A stretch of 64,000 nucleotides of DNA from the IMG/VR virus record IMGVR_UViG_3300010233_001188, positions 26,196-90,195 of that record, one strand, 5' to 3'. The notes under the pieces are model-generated. The model was given only the letters and a program-made list of their open reading frames with translations. It was not told where the DNA came from and ran no database searches. Positions 8,630 to 15,994 of this stretch are shown here, piece after piece; position 1 is the stretch's first letter, and each line of letters starts with the position of its first letter. This DNA comes from a virus. Made by a program: the position numbers and the translations under genes.

Positions 8630-9187
8630 TTAGGTGCCTGAGGGCTTCTTATCGGTAACTTGAAAGTGGACGTTATTCAGTAAGTCGCCAGAATCAATCA
8701 ACGGCTTGGTAGATGCGCCGTAATTGGTCTTACCATCTTTCACACGCTGAGCAGCTATTCCTACCGTCTTACCAGTAACCTTGATGCCTTTAGACTTCAT
8801 GCCACGAAGCATCACAGTAATGGGACTTAATGGCGGGTCAAACGTCTCTCGAATTTCTTCTTGAATCTGATCTTTAATGATCGCGCCCATCTGACCAAGC
8901 GCCTGTTCCTGATCGCCACCATTCGACTTCAGGATCGTTAATAGCTGCTTAGGCCATTCCTTCTCGTGCTTCAGCCGGGCATTGGTCATGAAAGGACGTG
9001 GGGGGATTTTCTTCTTAGGCGCGCCAAAATTCTGAATGGCCGCAACCATGGCAATAGATGTGCCGTCAGGATACTTATCGTTTGCTAAGAAACCAACTTC
9101 AACAAAGCCGGACTTCTTCAATCGAGATGTCATAGCCTTTATGACAGCCTCGTACTTAGTCCCGCCTGTAATCTTGGCAGAAGCCAA
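8630..9187 (-). CDS. Tail/head completion protein, HK97 gp10-like
   Basis: A 185-residue protein with VEVGFLANDKYPDGTSIAMV, AAIQNFGAPKKKIPPRPF and a C-terminal PLIDSGDLLNNV. The 'A-x-x-N-x-FGA ... IPPRPF' core and terminal 'PLIDTG-x-L' are the signature of gp10-type completion proteins that join head and tail. It is located between the connector genes and the terminator, as usual. Confidence 0.72.
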   Translation of the reverse strand: MASAKITGGTKYEAVIKAMTSRLKKSGFVEVGFLANDKYPDGTSIAMVAAIQNFGAPKKKIPPRPFMTNARLKHEKEWPKQLLTILKSNGGDQEQALGQMGAIIKDQIQEEIRETFDPPLSPITVMLRGMKSKGIKVTGKTVGIAAQRVKDGKTNYGASTKPLIDSGDLLNNVHFQVTDKKPSGT

Positions 9188-9370
9188 TTAGTCTTCAACC
9201 TGATTGATGTAGCCGAGGCTAAGATTATTTATGCCCGATTGAGCCGTAGGCTTCCGCATGGAGCACCATATCTTAGATTCTTCTCTCTCGCGGTGCAGAA
9301 CTTCAAATGGAATAAACTCAATCCCAACTGCCTTCTTTACATGATCACGCCTGATTTCGTCCATAGTCAT
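9188..9370 (-). CDS. Small phage protein of unknown function
   Basis: A 60-residue protein (MTMDEIRRDHVKKAVGIEFI; FEVLHREREESKIWCSM). Start and stop overlap or abut the genes on both sides (one-base overlap with the upstream stop), which argues that it is real. I do not recognise a family. It is charged and lacks a membrane segment. Confidence 0.55.
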   Translation of the reverse strand: MTMDEIRRDHVKKAVGIEFIPFEVLHREREESKIWCSMRKPTAQSGINNLSLGYINQVED

Positions 9371-9594
9371 TACCCGCTCCCCAATCGAGGGTAATCAATC
9401 TCATCCACACTCTTAGCTAATGCAATCCTCCAAGCATCAACCCAGAACGATTTAACTTCGGCATTCGTACAAAAACTGATGTGAAGTATTTCCGTAGGTG
9501 CTAACTGAATAGCAATCACAGTCCAAGGCAAATCCGTATCGCCGTCAAGCCAAACCTTGTCCCCTAATTGGTAGTCTGACTCGTAAGTAGGCAT
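9370..9594 (-). CDS. Small SH3-like phage protein
   Basis: A 74-residue protein: YQLGDKVWLDGDTDLPWTVI, then a strand ending FWVDAWRIALA. The pattern 'GD-x-VWLDGD-x-x-LPW-x-V ... W-x-x-x-WRL' recurs in small phage proteins with a KOW/SH3-like barrel and unknown role. It is coupled to the following gene by a one-base overlap. It sits between the ADP-ribosyltransferase region and the completion protein. Confidence 0.55.
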   Translation of the reverse strand: MPTYESDYQLGDKVWLDGDTDLPWTVIAIQLAPTEILHISFCTNAEVKSFWVDAWRIALAKSVDEIDYPRLGSG

Positions 9595-9620
9595 CGGTCC
9601 TTTGTCTCAGAAATAAAAGT

Positions 9621-9733
9621 GGACGCGGTTCTCGACAGGGGATGAAGTATGCTCTAGGCGCTTTTTAGCTTGTGCGGGATGAAACACAAGCCGGAATGAA
9701 GAGGCCGAACATTACATCACAAGAACCGCGTCC
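9621..9733 (-). ncRNA. Candidate structured RNA closed by a 12-bp inverted repeat
   Basis: In the 171-bp gap between the ADP-ribosyltransferase gene and the next gene, GGACGCGGTTCT (9621-9632) and its exact complement AGAACCGCGTCC (9722-9733) would close a 113-nt domain. Inside lies a second perfect hairpin with arms GCTTGTG and CACAAGC. The motif GATGAA or AATGAA recurs three times in the interior. The long perfect outer helix with an intact interior suggests an RNA domain or a processing/recombination site. The strand is uncertain; I recognise no known RNA class. Confidence 0.35.
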
Positions 9734-9765
9734 AATTATAACTATACACGCTTTAAAAAATGCAT

Positions 9766-10449
9766 TTATTTCTCCCACCACTTGCCCCCAATTTTAGGAG
9801 GCTTATCGGGAGAACTTACAGTACATTCAACCACCCGAGTCTTTGGATCGAATTTAGTAACGGTAAAAACAGATTGGCGAGGAAGCAAAAATTCCGATTC
9901 CCCACTGCCCGTCGCACACCCGTGCTGACCAGCTCTTGCATTTATCTTAAAAAACAAACCACCTTCTTTTTTTGAACCTCTAAATTTAGAAGATCCGGCT
10001 ACTGAAGGATCGGTGGATGTTGCCGTAAAAGCAAGGTCAGTGAATGTTTTTTCACCTTTTGAAATCCTAGCTGCCAATTCTTTAGCATACTTATCGCTAA
10101 TACCACGATACAACGTAGTATCTGATGTCAATCGTGTCCGATATATTATAGTATCTATTTGTTTTGCAAACTCCGTCATCTCTTTGCCATAAGCAGTCAC
10201 AGAATCCTTATTACGCAAAGCGGCATTCATTGCCCCAGACGCATAAGCTTTTATGGCGTCATTCTCGGCAGGGGTTCTTTTTTTCCTGTCAACTTCGGAT
10301 AGTGTTGACTTGCCATTTGCCCCAACACTGAATTTTCCACCCTCATCTCTTGGATGATCCGTCTCTGTGAATTTACCCGCATCCAAAGCAAACGCTTTCA
10401 AAGAAAAGCGATGAAAAGGCTTTAGATTCATTACACTAATACCCACCAC
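9766..10449 (-). CDS. Arginine-type mono-ADP-ribosyltransferase (virion-operon toxin)
   Basis: A 227-residue protein with the three motifs of R-S-E ADP-ribosyltransferases: LYRGISD (NAD-binding Arg), FTDLAFTATSTDPSVAG (the STS motif) and SGESEFLLPRQSVF (the catalytic E-x-E). The N-terminal segment FTETDHPRDEGGKFS is a short 'HPRD-x-GKF' motif often seen at the start of phage-borne effector proteins encoded among head genes. T4 Alt and ModA are enzymes of this kind that modify host RNA polymerase and ribosomal proteins. Whether this one is packaged or what it modifies is unknown. The GTG start could be replaced by ATG at 10431. Confidence 0.82.
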   Translation of the reverse strand: MVGISVMNLKPFHRFSLKAFALDAGKFTETDHPRDEGGKFSVGANGKSTLSEVDRKKRTPAENDAIKAYASGAMNAALRNKDSVTAYGKEMTEFAKQIDTIIYRTRLTSDTTLYRGISDKYAKELAARISKGEKTFTDLAFTATSTDPSVAGSSKFRGSKKEGGLFFKINARAGQHGCATGSGESEFLLPRQSVFTVTKFDPKTRVVECTVSSPDKPPKIGGKWWEK

Positions 10450-10460
10450 GTCCCCAAGGA

Positions 10461-11189
10461 TTATTTCTGAGAAGGACTAATCCCATTCCCTATATTTATG
10501 TAATAATCTGGGCCGTATTTTTCTAAAATAGTAGCTCGATATTTCGCTATTTGCGCCGGTGTCCTTTTGTACGATCCATTTGCCATTCTAGTAGCAGTAC
10601 GACGTGTCATTTCTTCTAGTGACTTTTTAGTACCCGTACAGGCCGCAATAGAAGCTTCTAAACATTGTGGTGTTGGCGGCTTTCCCTTCATTCGTTCACT
10701 GGCTCTACGAGCGGCTTCTTTATGCCCAGGTGTCGATACACCTTTTTTACGCAGAGAAATTAACGCGCGGGTTTTTTCAGACCTCGTGCACCCCGTAAGT
10801 CTTTCAGAAATCTTCTGACAATGTTCTTTAGAACTTTTCGTACCAAGCCTTGACCCGACACAGATAAGACATTCGTTTAAGATACGGCTTTTTCCATATG
10901 TAGATACATATAAATCCAAAATTGATTGCTCATATAGATCAAGTAATTTTTTATCTATCGCACATACCAACAATGGCTCAAACTTCAAAGCCGTAATGCC
11001 ATATTTTTTATATGCCCGCGACATTCTATTATTCGAATGTATTTCTCTAGCCAGGCTATACTTATGATAGCCCCATCTTTTTCTGAAATGCTTTGCCTGC
11101 CCAATATAAAAACAATCAGGCTTGCCGCCACGAGTAAGGGTGATTCTATAAACTCCCGCCTCACCTTTAGGCCAAACTGTATATCTCAT
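10461..11189 (-). CDS. GIY-YIG homing endonuclease with NUMOD-type repeats
   Basis: A 242-residue protein. The catalytic module is near the N-terminus: GVYRITLTRGG, DCFYIGQAKHFRKRWGYHK (Tyr-Ile-Gly and downstream Arg), then NNRMSRAYKKYGITALKFEP and a Glu in LLDLYEQSILDLY. Residues from about 115 hold NUMOD3-like DNA-binding repeats (RLTGCTRSEKTRALISLRKK; GHKEAARRASERMKGK). Such freestanding genes spread by cutting alleles that lack them. It sits between the connector gene and the ADP-ribosyltransferase with only about 10 bp on each side, consistent with a recent insertion into the operon. Confidence 0.85.
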   Translation of the reverse strand: MRYTVWPKGEAGVYRITLTRGGKPDCFYIGQAKHFRKRWGYHKYSLAREIHSNNRMSRAYKKYGITALKFEPLLVCAIDKKLLDLYEQSILDLYVSTYGKSRILNECLICVGSRLGTKSSKEHCQKISERLTGCTRSEKTRALISLRKKGVSTPGHKEAARRASERMKGKPPTPQCLEASIAACTGTKKSLEEMTRRTATRMANGSYKRTPAQIAKYRATILEKYGPDYYINIGNGISPSQK

Positions 11190-11192
11190 ACT

Positions 11193-11651
11193 CTAATTAT
11201 ACCCGCCCCTGCCCCAGGGACTCCAAGGAGCCAAACCTAAAGAATAGGGTTTGGGGGCGTACTTCATAGTTCTATATCCAGCGGTCGCTTGCCAAAAAGC
11301 CAAGCCATATTTGGTTTGCGCGAACCAAGTGGCTGAACCTGGAGGAAGGTCAAGCTGGGTCGTAACACTAACAGAACCTTCCGTGGCGCTCGTAATAGCA
11401 CCAGCAATCTGGGGACCGCCAGTTTGCACAGGTGTTCCGCATGATGGAGCATTCAATTGACAGATGTGAGCCGTAACCATATTCAACAATGCTGACTGCA
11501 CTGCTGCATTACATACCGGCCCAGATCCATCATTCACGATGTAAAGCTGGGCTTCTTGAGAGTACAACTCGACTAGATTAGGATCAACCGCCCCAAACTC
11601 TGGATAGCGTTGGCTCCAGGCATCATACGAAAATTGTACTACGACTCCCAT
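11193..11651 (-). CDS. Head-tail connector protein (DUF4054-type)
   Basis: A 152-residue protein: FSYDAWSQRYPEFGAVDPNL at the start, then QSALLNMVTAHICQLNAPSC and a GLAFWQATAGYRTM helix. This 'F-x-x-RYPEF ... A-x-x-Y-LTAHL' organisation is typical of DUF4054 connectors, which bind beneath the portal. It starts directly after the head-associated gene (1 bp), so it belongs to the same unit. Confidence 0.75.
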   Translation of the reverse strand: MGVVVQFSYDAWSQRYPEFGAVDPNLVELYSQEAQLYIVNDGSGPVCNAAVQSALLNMVTAHICQLNAPSCGTPVQTGGPQIAGAITSATEGSVSVTTQLDLPPGSATWFAQTKYGLAFWQATAGYRTMKYAPKPYSLGLAPWSPWGRGGYN

Positions 11652-12167
11652 TTAGAGAGTAACATCCTCTTGCGAGAAATCAGGCACGCTGACCTTCTCA
11701 ACATTGGTGCCTTTGACACTACGCGGGAAGCGGGCATCATCAAGCGTCAACGGTTCCATGCCGGAGCGCACATTGCGGTGCTCTTTGGCAATGTCCTCAA
11801 CTCGCTGCGTGTTATCATACGCAAAGATGAGCTTGTTCTTCACAAGCGGCGAATCGTGATTCTGCTCAAGCCACATATTCCAGAACCAAGCCGGAATATT
11901 TTTAGTCAGAGCATAGCCGCCGATGATGGTACACTTGGGAACCTGTCCATATGGGACAGCAACGCCGTGCACCGTATACGTCTCAGAGCGGGGATATGCC
12001 CTTGGGACAATCTTATAGCCCTCTCGCGTCGGCTCGTTCTCTTCAACCATATCAAACACACGCATCAACAAACCAGTGGGAAGCTTCGTGGCAACCGTAA
12101 CGACCCCGGTGTCAGTTACAGGACCATCTTGATTCAACGCATGAGTACGTACTGCCGTTCTAGGCAT
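11652..12167 (-). CDS. Head-associated protein of unknown fold
   Basis: About 171 residues. A 'VTVATKLPTGLLMRV' strand, 'IIGGYALTKNIPAWFWNMWL' and 'LVKNKLIFAYDN' are conserved features of a family found next to DUF2184 capsid genes. The start at 12167 has GAGG nine bases upstream; an upstream TTG (12182) is less likely. It lies between the major capsid protein and the connector, so a minor head role is likely but unproven. Confidence 0.55.
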   Translation of the reverse strand: MPRTAVRTHALNQDGPVTDTGVVTVATKLPTGLLMRVFDMVEENEPTREGYKIVPRAYPRSETYTVHGVAVPYGQVPKCTIIGGYALTKNIPAWFWNMWLEQNHDSPLVKNKLIFAYDNTQRVEDIAKEHRNVRSGMEPLTLDDARFPRSVKGTNVEKVSVPDFSQEDVTL

Positions 12168-12256
12168 TGGGTAAAACCTCAATTTTAAAGTGGATTAGGA
12201 TGAGGCGTGCATCCAAGTCACAGTGAATGCACGCTGTATTCGGAATAATAGTCTTT

Positions 12257-13345
12257 TTAAACGCCGACCATTTGCGAGATTCCTACAGGAAGTCGCATAA
12301 TTGCTCCAAATGAACCCGCTGTGATCTTCTGCTTGAATGCAGACAACATGCGGATGATCGGATGCGAACGCATCTTTTCATTGAAGGCACAATAACCAAC
12401 GTCCTGGCCTTCAATCTCTTCGGCAAACATCTGGACCATATTACCAGCCGCAATGCCGAAAGGCGTAGTCGCGGAAGTCTGGCTGTATTGCTGAGCAGTC
12501 TCGATGCGAAGATTCGGGAAGTTCTTTTTGAGAAGATCATAAACATTCACATTGAAGCTGTTCGTCGCGGTCAAAGCCACATCGCTAGTGGGCGACAAAG
12601 CCAGAACCAGCTTAGCTTCACGATCAAGCGTGCCCTGCGTCTGCGACACAAGCTGCACAAACAACGATTCGATGTCTGTGTAGATTTCGTTAGCCGTCGC
12701 TTTCACAACACCGCCACTGATCCAAGCCGTGCCCCCATACGCCTTCGCAGCTGGCGCAAGGACAGCACTAAGGCCGGGATCATTCACAAGGCCATAGTTC
12801 TGCAGCCCAGACACGCCAAAGAAGTACGTAAGGTTCTGGGCGCGATTGAGCGAGTTAGCAGCCGATTGGTTAAGCTCGCTAACCCAATTGATGCGGGCAA
12901 GACCAACGCGTTCCAGTTCACGTTCGCCGTATTGAACGATGGTTTGGAACAAGAAGCTCTGGCGTTGCGGCCAGTTAGTGTTAGCGCCTGAAAGAGCATT
13001 CTCGGAAAAGTCACCGTAACCGGAAACTTCGCCAGTATACTCGATAGTCGGGAACATAGCCGTTTCATCAAGCCATGTGCCTTTACGCATTTCCCCAAAA
13101 ATGACCGCAGCCTTGTTGGGGGTAAAGATATATTTGTAGACTTGCGGGTCTACAAACGTAGTGAGAAAGGACGGGATGCCGGTATTGGGATCAGTCCCCA
13201 AAGAAGGCTGGGCGTCCATTGCCATATAATTGTAACGGACTTCATCCGATACAAAGGACTTCACGCTGGGAAGAGGATAAACGCCCTTCTCAGCCAAGAA
13301 CGGGACAGTGTGCGCCCACGCTTGCTGTGCTTCTTGACGATTCAT
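12257..13345 (-). CDS. Major capsid protein (DUF2184 family, HK97-like fold)
   Basis: A 362-residue protein. The order SFLTTFVDPQVYKYIFTPNK, then MRKGTWLDETAMFPTIEYTG with DFSENALSG, and the C-terminal RIETAQQYSQ with HPIIRMLSAFKQKITAG is diagnostic of DUF2184 major capsid proteins. It would form the icosahedral shell. AAGGAG is present before the ATG. It follows the scaffold and cement genes, giving the standard protease-scaffold-cement-capsid order. Confidence 0.9.
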   Translation of the reverse strand: MNRQEAQQAWAHTVPFLAEKGVYPLPSVKSFVSDEVRYNYMAMDAQPSLGTDPNTGIPSFLTTFVDPQVYKYIFTPNKAAVIFGEMRKGTWLDETAMFPTIEYTGEVSGYGDFSENALSGANTNWPQRQSFLFQTIVQYGERELERVGLARINWVSELNQSAANSLNRAQNLTYFFGVSGLQNYGLVNDPGLSAVLAPAAKAYGGTAWISGGVVKATANEIYTDIESLFVQLVSQTQGTLDREAKLVLALSPTSDVALTATNSFNVNVYDLLKKNFPNLRIETAQQYSQTSATTPFGIAAGNMVQMFAEEIEGQDVGYCAFNEKMRSHPIIRMLSAFKQKITAGSFGAIMRLPVGISQMVGV

Positions 13346-13360
13346 TGTGCGTCTAACTCC

Positions 13361-14320
13361 TTAACCTTGCGTCCAAGAACTAATTTTAACTGCTTCACCC
13401 GTCAGGCCGCTGGAGCGCGCATACCACTTAGTCTCGTAATTCGACTGAGCAATAAGTGTGCTGTTCGCAACCGTTTGAGTGAGATTGACAATGTACGAGC
13501 CAGTGCCCCCCGTACCCGTGCCAAGCGCGGTAATGAAGGTATTGGTCAGCGTGCCGTTACCAGTGATGATATCCCCAATGCCAAAGCTGCCAGAAGTCAG
13601 CGTATTGATATTGAGAATGCCCCAAGTTCCACTAACAACAGTGGATGCAGTATTCTGCTCAGGAATATTGACAGCATACGTACCAATGTTACCGACATTG
13701 CCGGTAAGCTGAGTAACAACCGTAGTGCCGGTAGCGATATTACCACCAGACAAAAGCGAGCCTACAGTCACGTTACCCGTGCCGAGCGCCGTTACCGTCA
13801 AAACATCATCAGTGATGTATCCGGTAAAGTTGCCAGAACCAGCCGAGATATTAGCATTGGAAGCATTACCACCAGTCGTGGCCGATGCAGCAGCCGCGAA
13901 AGTGATGTTACCATCTGCGAAGTTAGCATACGCCTTCATGCCAGTGATCGCTTGAGTAGACCCAGTATTGGTCACCCAAAGATCACCATTATCAATCAGC
14001 GTGACAGGAAAGCCTTGGCGGATAACCTGAGACGCGTTGGAAAGGTACGCGGTGATGATGCCTTGCTGGGCGCGGATTGCGATACCAGCCGGAGCCGTAC
14101 CATTACCTAGATTAGAGGCAATAGCGGGAGCGCCGTTAGTATCATCCGGGTTATATACCCATGCGAAAGCACCGACACGCACACCCGCCGAACCGGCAAC
14201 GATGCCGAACTGTCCCGCAAGTACAACCGTGTAGGGATTAGTGGAAGCAAACGAACCGGGTACGCCGGGCGCTTGGTACTCGTTGATTTGGGTTTGAAAC
14301 CCACTATCAGTAGCAGCCAT
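13361..14320 (-). CDS. Capsid cement/decoration protein with two added surface modules
   Basis: A 319-residue protein. Residues 1-150 (YQAPGVPGSFASTNPYTVVL; VRVGAFAWVYN; QGFPVTLIDNGDLWV) match the gp24-like cement family that stabilises the shell. Residues about 155-300 hold two beta modules of the same type as in the sheath: NFTGYITDDVLTVTALGTGN with NVGNIGTYAV, and FGIGDIITGNGTLTNTFITA with GTGTGGTGSYIVNL. The modules likely project from the capsid. It lies immediately upstream of the capsid gene. Confidence 0.75.
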   Translation of the reverse strand: MAATDSGFQTQINEYQAPGVPGSFASTNPYTVVLAGQFGIVAGSAGVRVGAFAWVYNPDDTNGAPAIASNLGNGTAPAGIAIRAQQGIITAYLSNASQVIRQGFPVTLIDNGDLWVTNTGSTQAITGMKAYANFADGNITFAAAASATTGGNASNANISAGSGNFTGYITDDVLTVTALGTGNVTVGSLLSGGNIATGTTVVTQLTGNVGNIGTYAVNIPEQNTASTVVSGTWGILNINTLTSGSFGIGDIITGNGTLTNTFITALGTGTGGTGSYIVNLTQTVANSTLIAQSNYETKWYARSSGLTGEAVKISSWTQG

Positions 14321-14340
14321 AGTCTATTTCTCCTCTTCCC

Positions 14341-15234
14341 TTAGCCCAACGAACCGATTTTCACGGCATCAGGGAACATTTTGGTGAATGTAGAGGCCGC
14401 TGCCGCATCTTGCGCGAAAACGGGCGTTTCCTCACGCTTCTTGCCGGGATGCGGAATAGTGCGAAGTACAGCCTTAAACGCTGAAGCCGGTACATCAGTC
14501 AGATCAACCTTCAGCGAATCCAGCGCCAACTTGTAGATAGCCTCTGCACTATCCATCGTGACATTGACTTGACCAATGTAAGGCTGAACAAAACGCTCAG
14601 CTTCACGAACAGCCTTTTGCTGCGAAAGAACAGCTTTAGTGGCATCCTCAGCCGCACGCTTCGTAGCCGTAGCAATAGCAGCATCCATAGCCGCCTTGTT
14701 CATAGGCTCTTGACCACCAGCCTTAAGAGCCCCGGCATCAACGTCGCCGGACATCTTCTTCTTTTCCATCTCTTCTTTCTTTTCCGCCTCGTCCTCATCC
14801 TCGTCATGCGCTTCTTTGGGCGCACACATAGAATCGTAGGTAGCCATATCTTCGGCGCTCAGCTTGCCCTCAAGCCACTTACGCGGTTCGGGCTTTTCCT
14901 TGTCGTCCTCATCTTCACCCTCCGGCTTATGCATGAGACCGGGTTCAGCTTCGTCAGCACCTTCCATCTCTTCTACGTCATCAAGATTATCGAGAAGCTG
15001 GACGACATCGGAGATGTCAGCATCTTGCGCGAGTTTGCCTTTGCAAGCCGCTGTCAAGCCTTCCAAAATGGAAGCTTTCTTGTCTTTGAAGTTCTTCTGC
15101 GTCACGCCTTGCAGAACAGAGTCCAGATCGATCTTCTTGGCATCTTGTGCCAACTTCGGGGCGAGCGTAATCATGATAGCGCCCTTCGCGACCGCAGCCT
15201 TGCGACTAAGTACGCGGGATTGTGCAGTAGCCAT
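14341..15234 (-). CDS. Capsid scaffold protein (C-terminal half of a split DUF2213 system)
   Basis: About 297 residues. The centre is extremely acidic and then Lys/Glu-rich (DDVEEMEGADEAEPG; DEDEDEAEKKEEMEKKKM). The 'RKWLEGKLSAEDMATYDSM' segment is normally found downstream of the protease part in single-chain DUF2213 proteins. The Ala/Gln-rich C-terminal helices are typical for scaffolds. The start at 15234 was chosen because AAGGAGG precedes it by about 10 bases; the frame also opens at 15264. The coiled, charged composition supports scaffolding. Confidence 0.7.
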   Translation of the reverse strand: MATAQSRVLSRKAAVAKGAIMITLAPKLAQDAKKIDLDSVLQGVTQKNFKDKKASILEGLTAACKGKLAQDADISDVVQLLDNLDDVEEMEGADEAEPGLMHKPEGEDEDDKEKPEPRKWLEGKLSAEDMATYDSMCAPKEAHDEDEDEAEKKEEMEKKKMSGDVDAGALKAGGQEPMNKAAMDAAIATATKRAAEDATKAVLSQQKAVREAERFVQPYIGQVNVTMDSAEAIYKLALDSLKVDLTDVPASAFKAVLRTIPHPGKKREETPVFAQDAAAASTFTKMFPDAVKIGSLG

Positions 15235-15358
15235 TTCTCGGAAACCTCCTTGAGAGTAGGGCATTGCATGAGACAGGATTAAGGCTCCTGTAACCGCCTT
15301 CTTCCGAAGCGTGGCTCACAGACCGATGCTTAGAAATTTGTGGATTTAGAAAATGCGC

Positions 15359-15994
15359 CTAGTAAAAAGCGCGGAAAGGCTTCTTGGAATAAAAGCAGTC
15401 AAACTTGATCTGAGGCTTGTCTTCCGACTCAGGCTCAAATAAAGCTTCATCCATTACGCAGACATCAGGGCCGCAACGGCCATTCTCAACAAGCGCGACG
15501 TGATTGAATTTAATATCACGCATCACCCCATCATAGGATTCGCCTTTATACTTCCCAGGGATCATATCCGGGCGATAATGATAGGCGGCGGACAATTGAC
15601 GCTTTCCGCCAGTCTCTACATCAGTGATAGCTTCACGCGGCCAAATACCAAGACTATTATAGAGTTTATCGTCTTTGAACTCGGCTTCAGAGCCAGTGCC
15701 GCCCGCTACGTTATCCGCATTCTCAGCATGATTATAAGCATCAATAGGGATATGCTTATCAAGCAAAGGAATGTTATTGGATGTCTCGGCAGCTTTCTTA
15801 AGCTCTTCTGGATCACGTAAAAGCTTATAGCGTTTGCCCGGAGTAAGACCTAATTCCTGCCAACCAGGAATCTCCTCAGAGAGGTATTCGCACACCATAG
15901 CCGCTGATATAGGCGTGCGCGCTACTTTTAAGCGGCCATCCTTATCATACTCGCGGACAGATTCTTTATCGAAGGCCAGAGATAGATAGCGCAT
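15359..15994 (-). CDS. Capsid maturation protease (DUF2213)
   Basis: A 211-residue protein with almost every signature of DUF2213: FDKESVREYDKDGRLKVART, PISAAMVCEYLSEEIPGW, YKLLRDPEELKKAAETSNNI, PLLDKHIPIDA, QLSAAYHYRPDM, then YDGVMRDIKFNHVALVENGR. The family is thought to process head proteins during capsid maturation. In most phages the scaffold is fused to its C-terminus; here the protease stops and the scaffold is a separate gene 124 bp downstream. It overlaps the Nudix gene by one base. Confidence 0.82.
   Translation of the reverse strand: MRYLSLAFDKESVREYDKDGRLKVARTPISAAMVCEYLSEEIPGWQELGLTPGKRYKLLRDPEELKKAAETSNNIPLLDKHIPIDAYNHAENADNVAGGTGSEAEFKDDKLYNSLGIWPREAITDVETGGKRQLSAAYHYRPDMIPGKYKGESYDGVMRDIKFNHVALVENGRCGPDVCVMDEALFEPESEDKPQIKFDCFYSKKPFRAFY

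Noticed and set aside
12362-12991. Long plus-strand frame opposite the major capsid gene (and similar frames at 13142-14110 and 14569-15282)
   Set aside because: Antisense shadows of capsid, cement and scaffold genes. Their products are basic and low in structure, while the minus-strand products are recognisable virion proteins.
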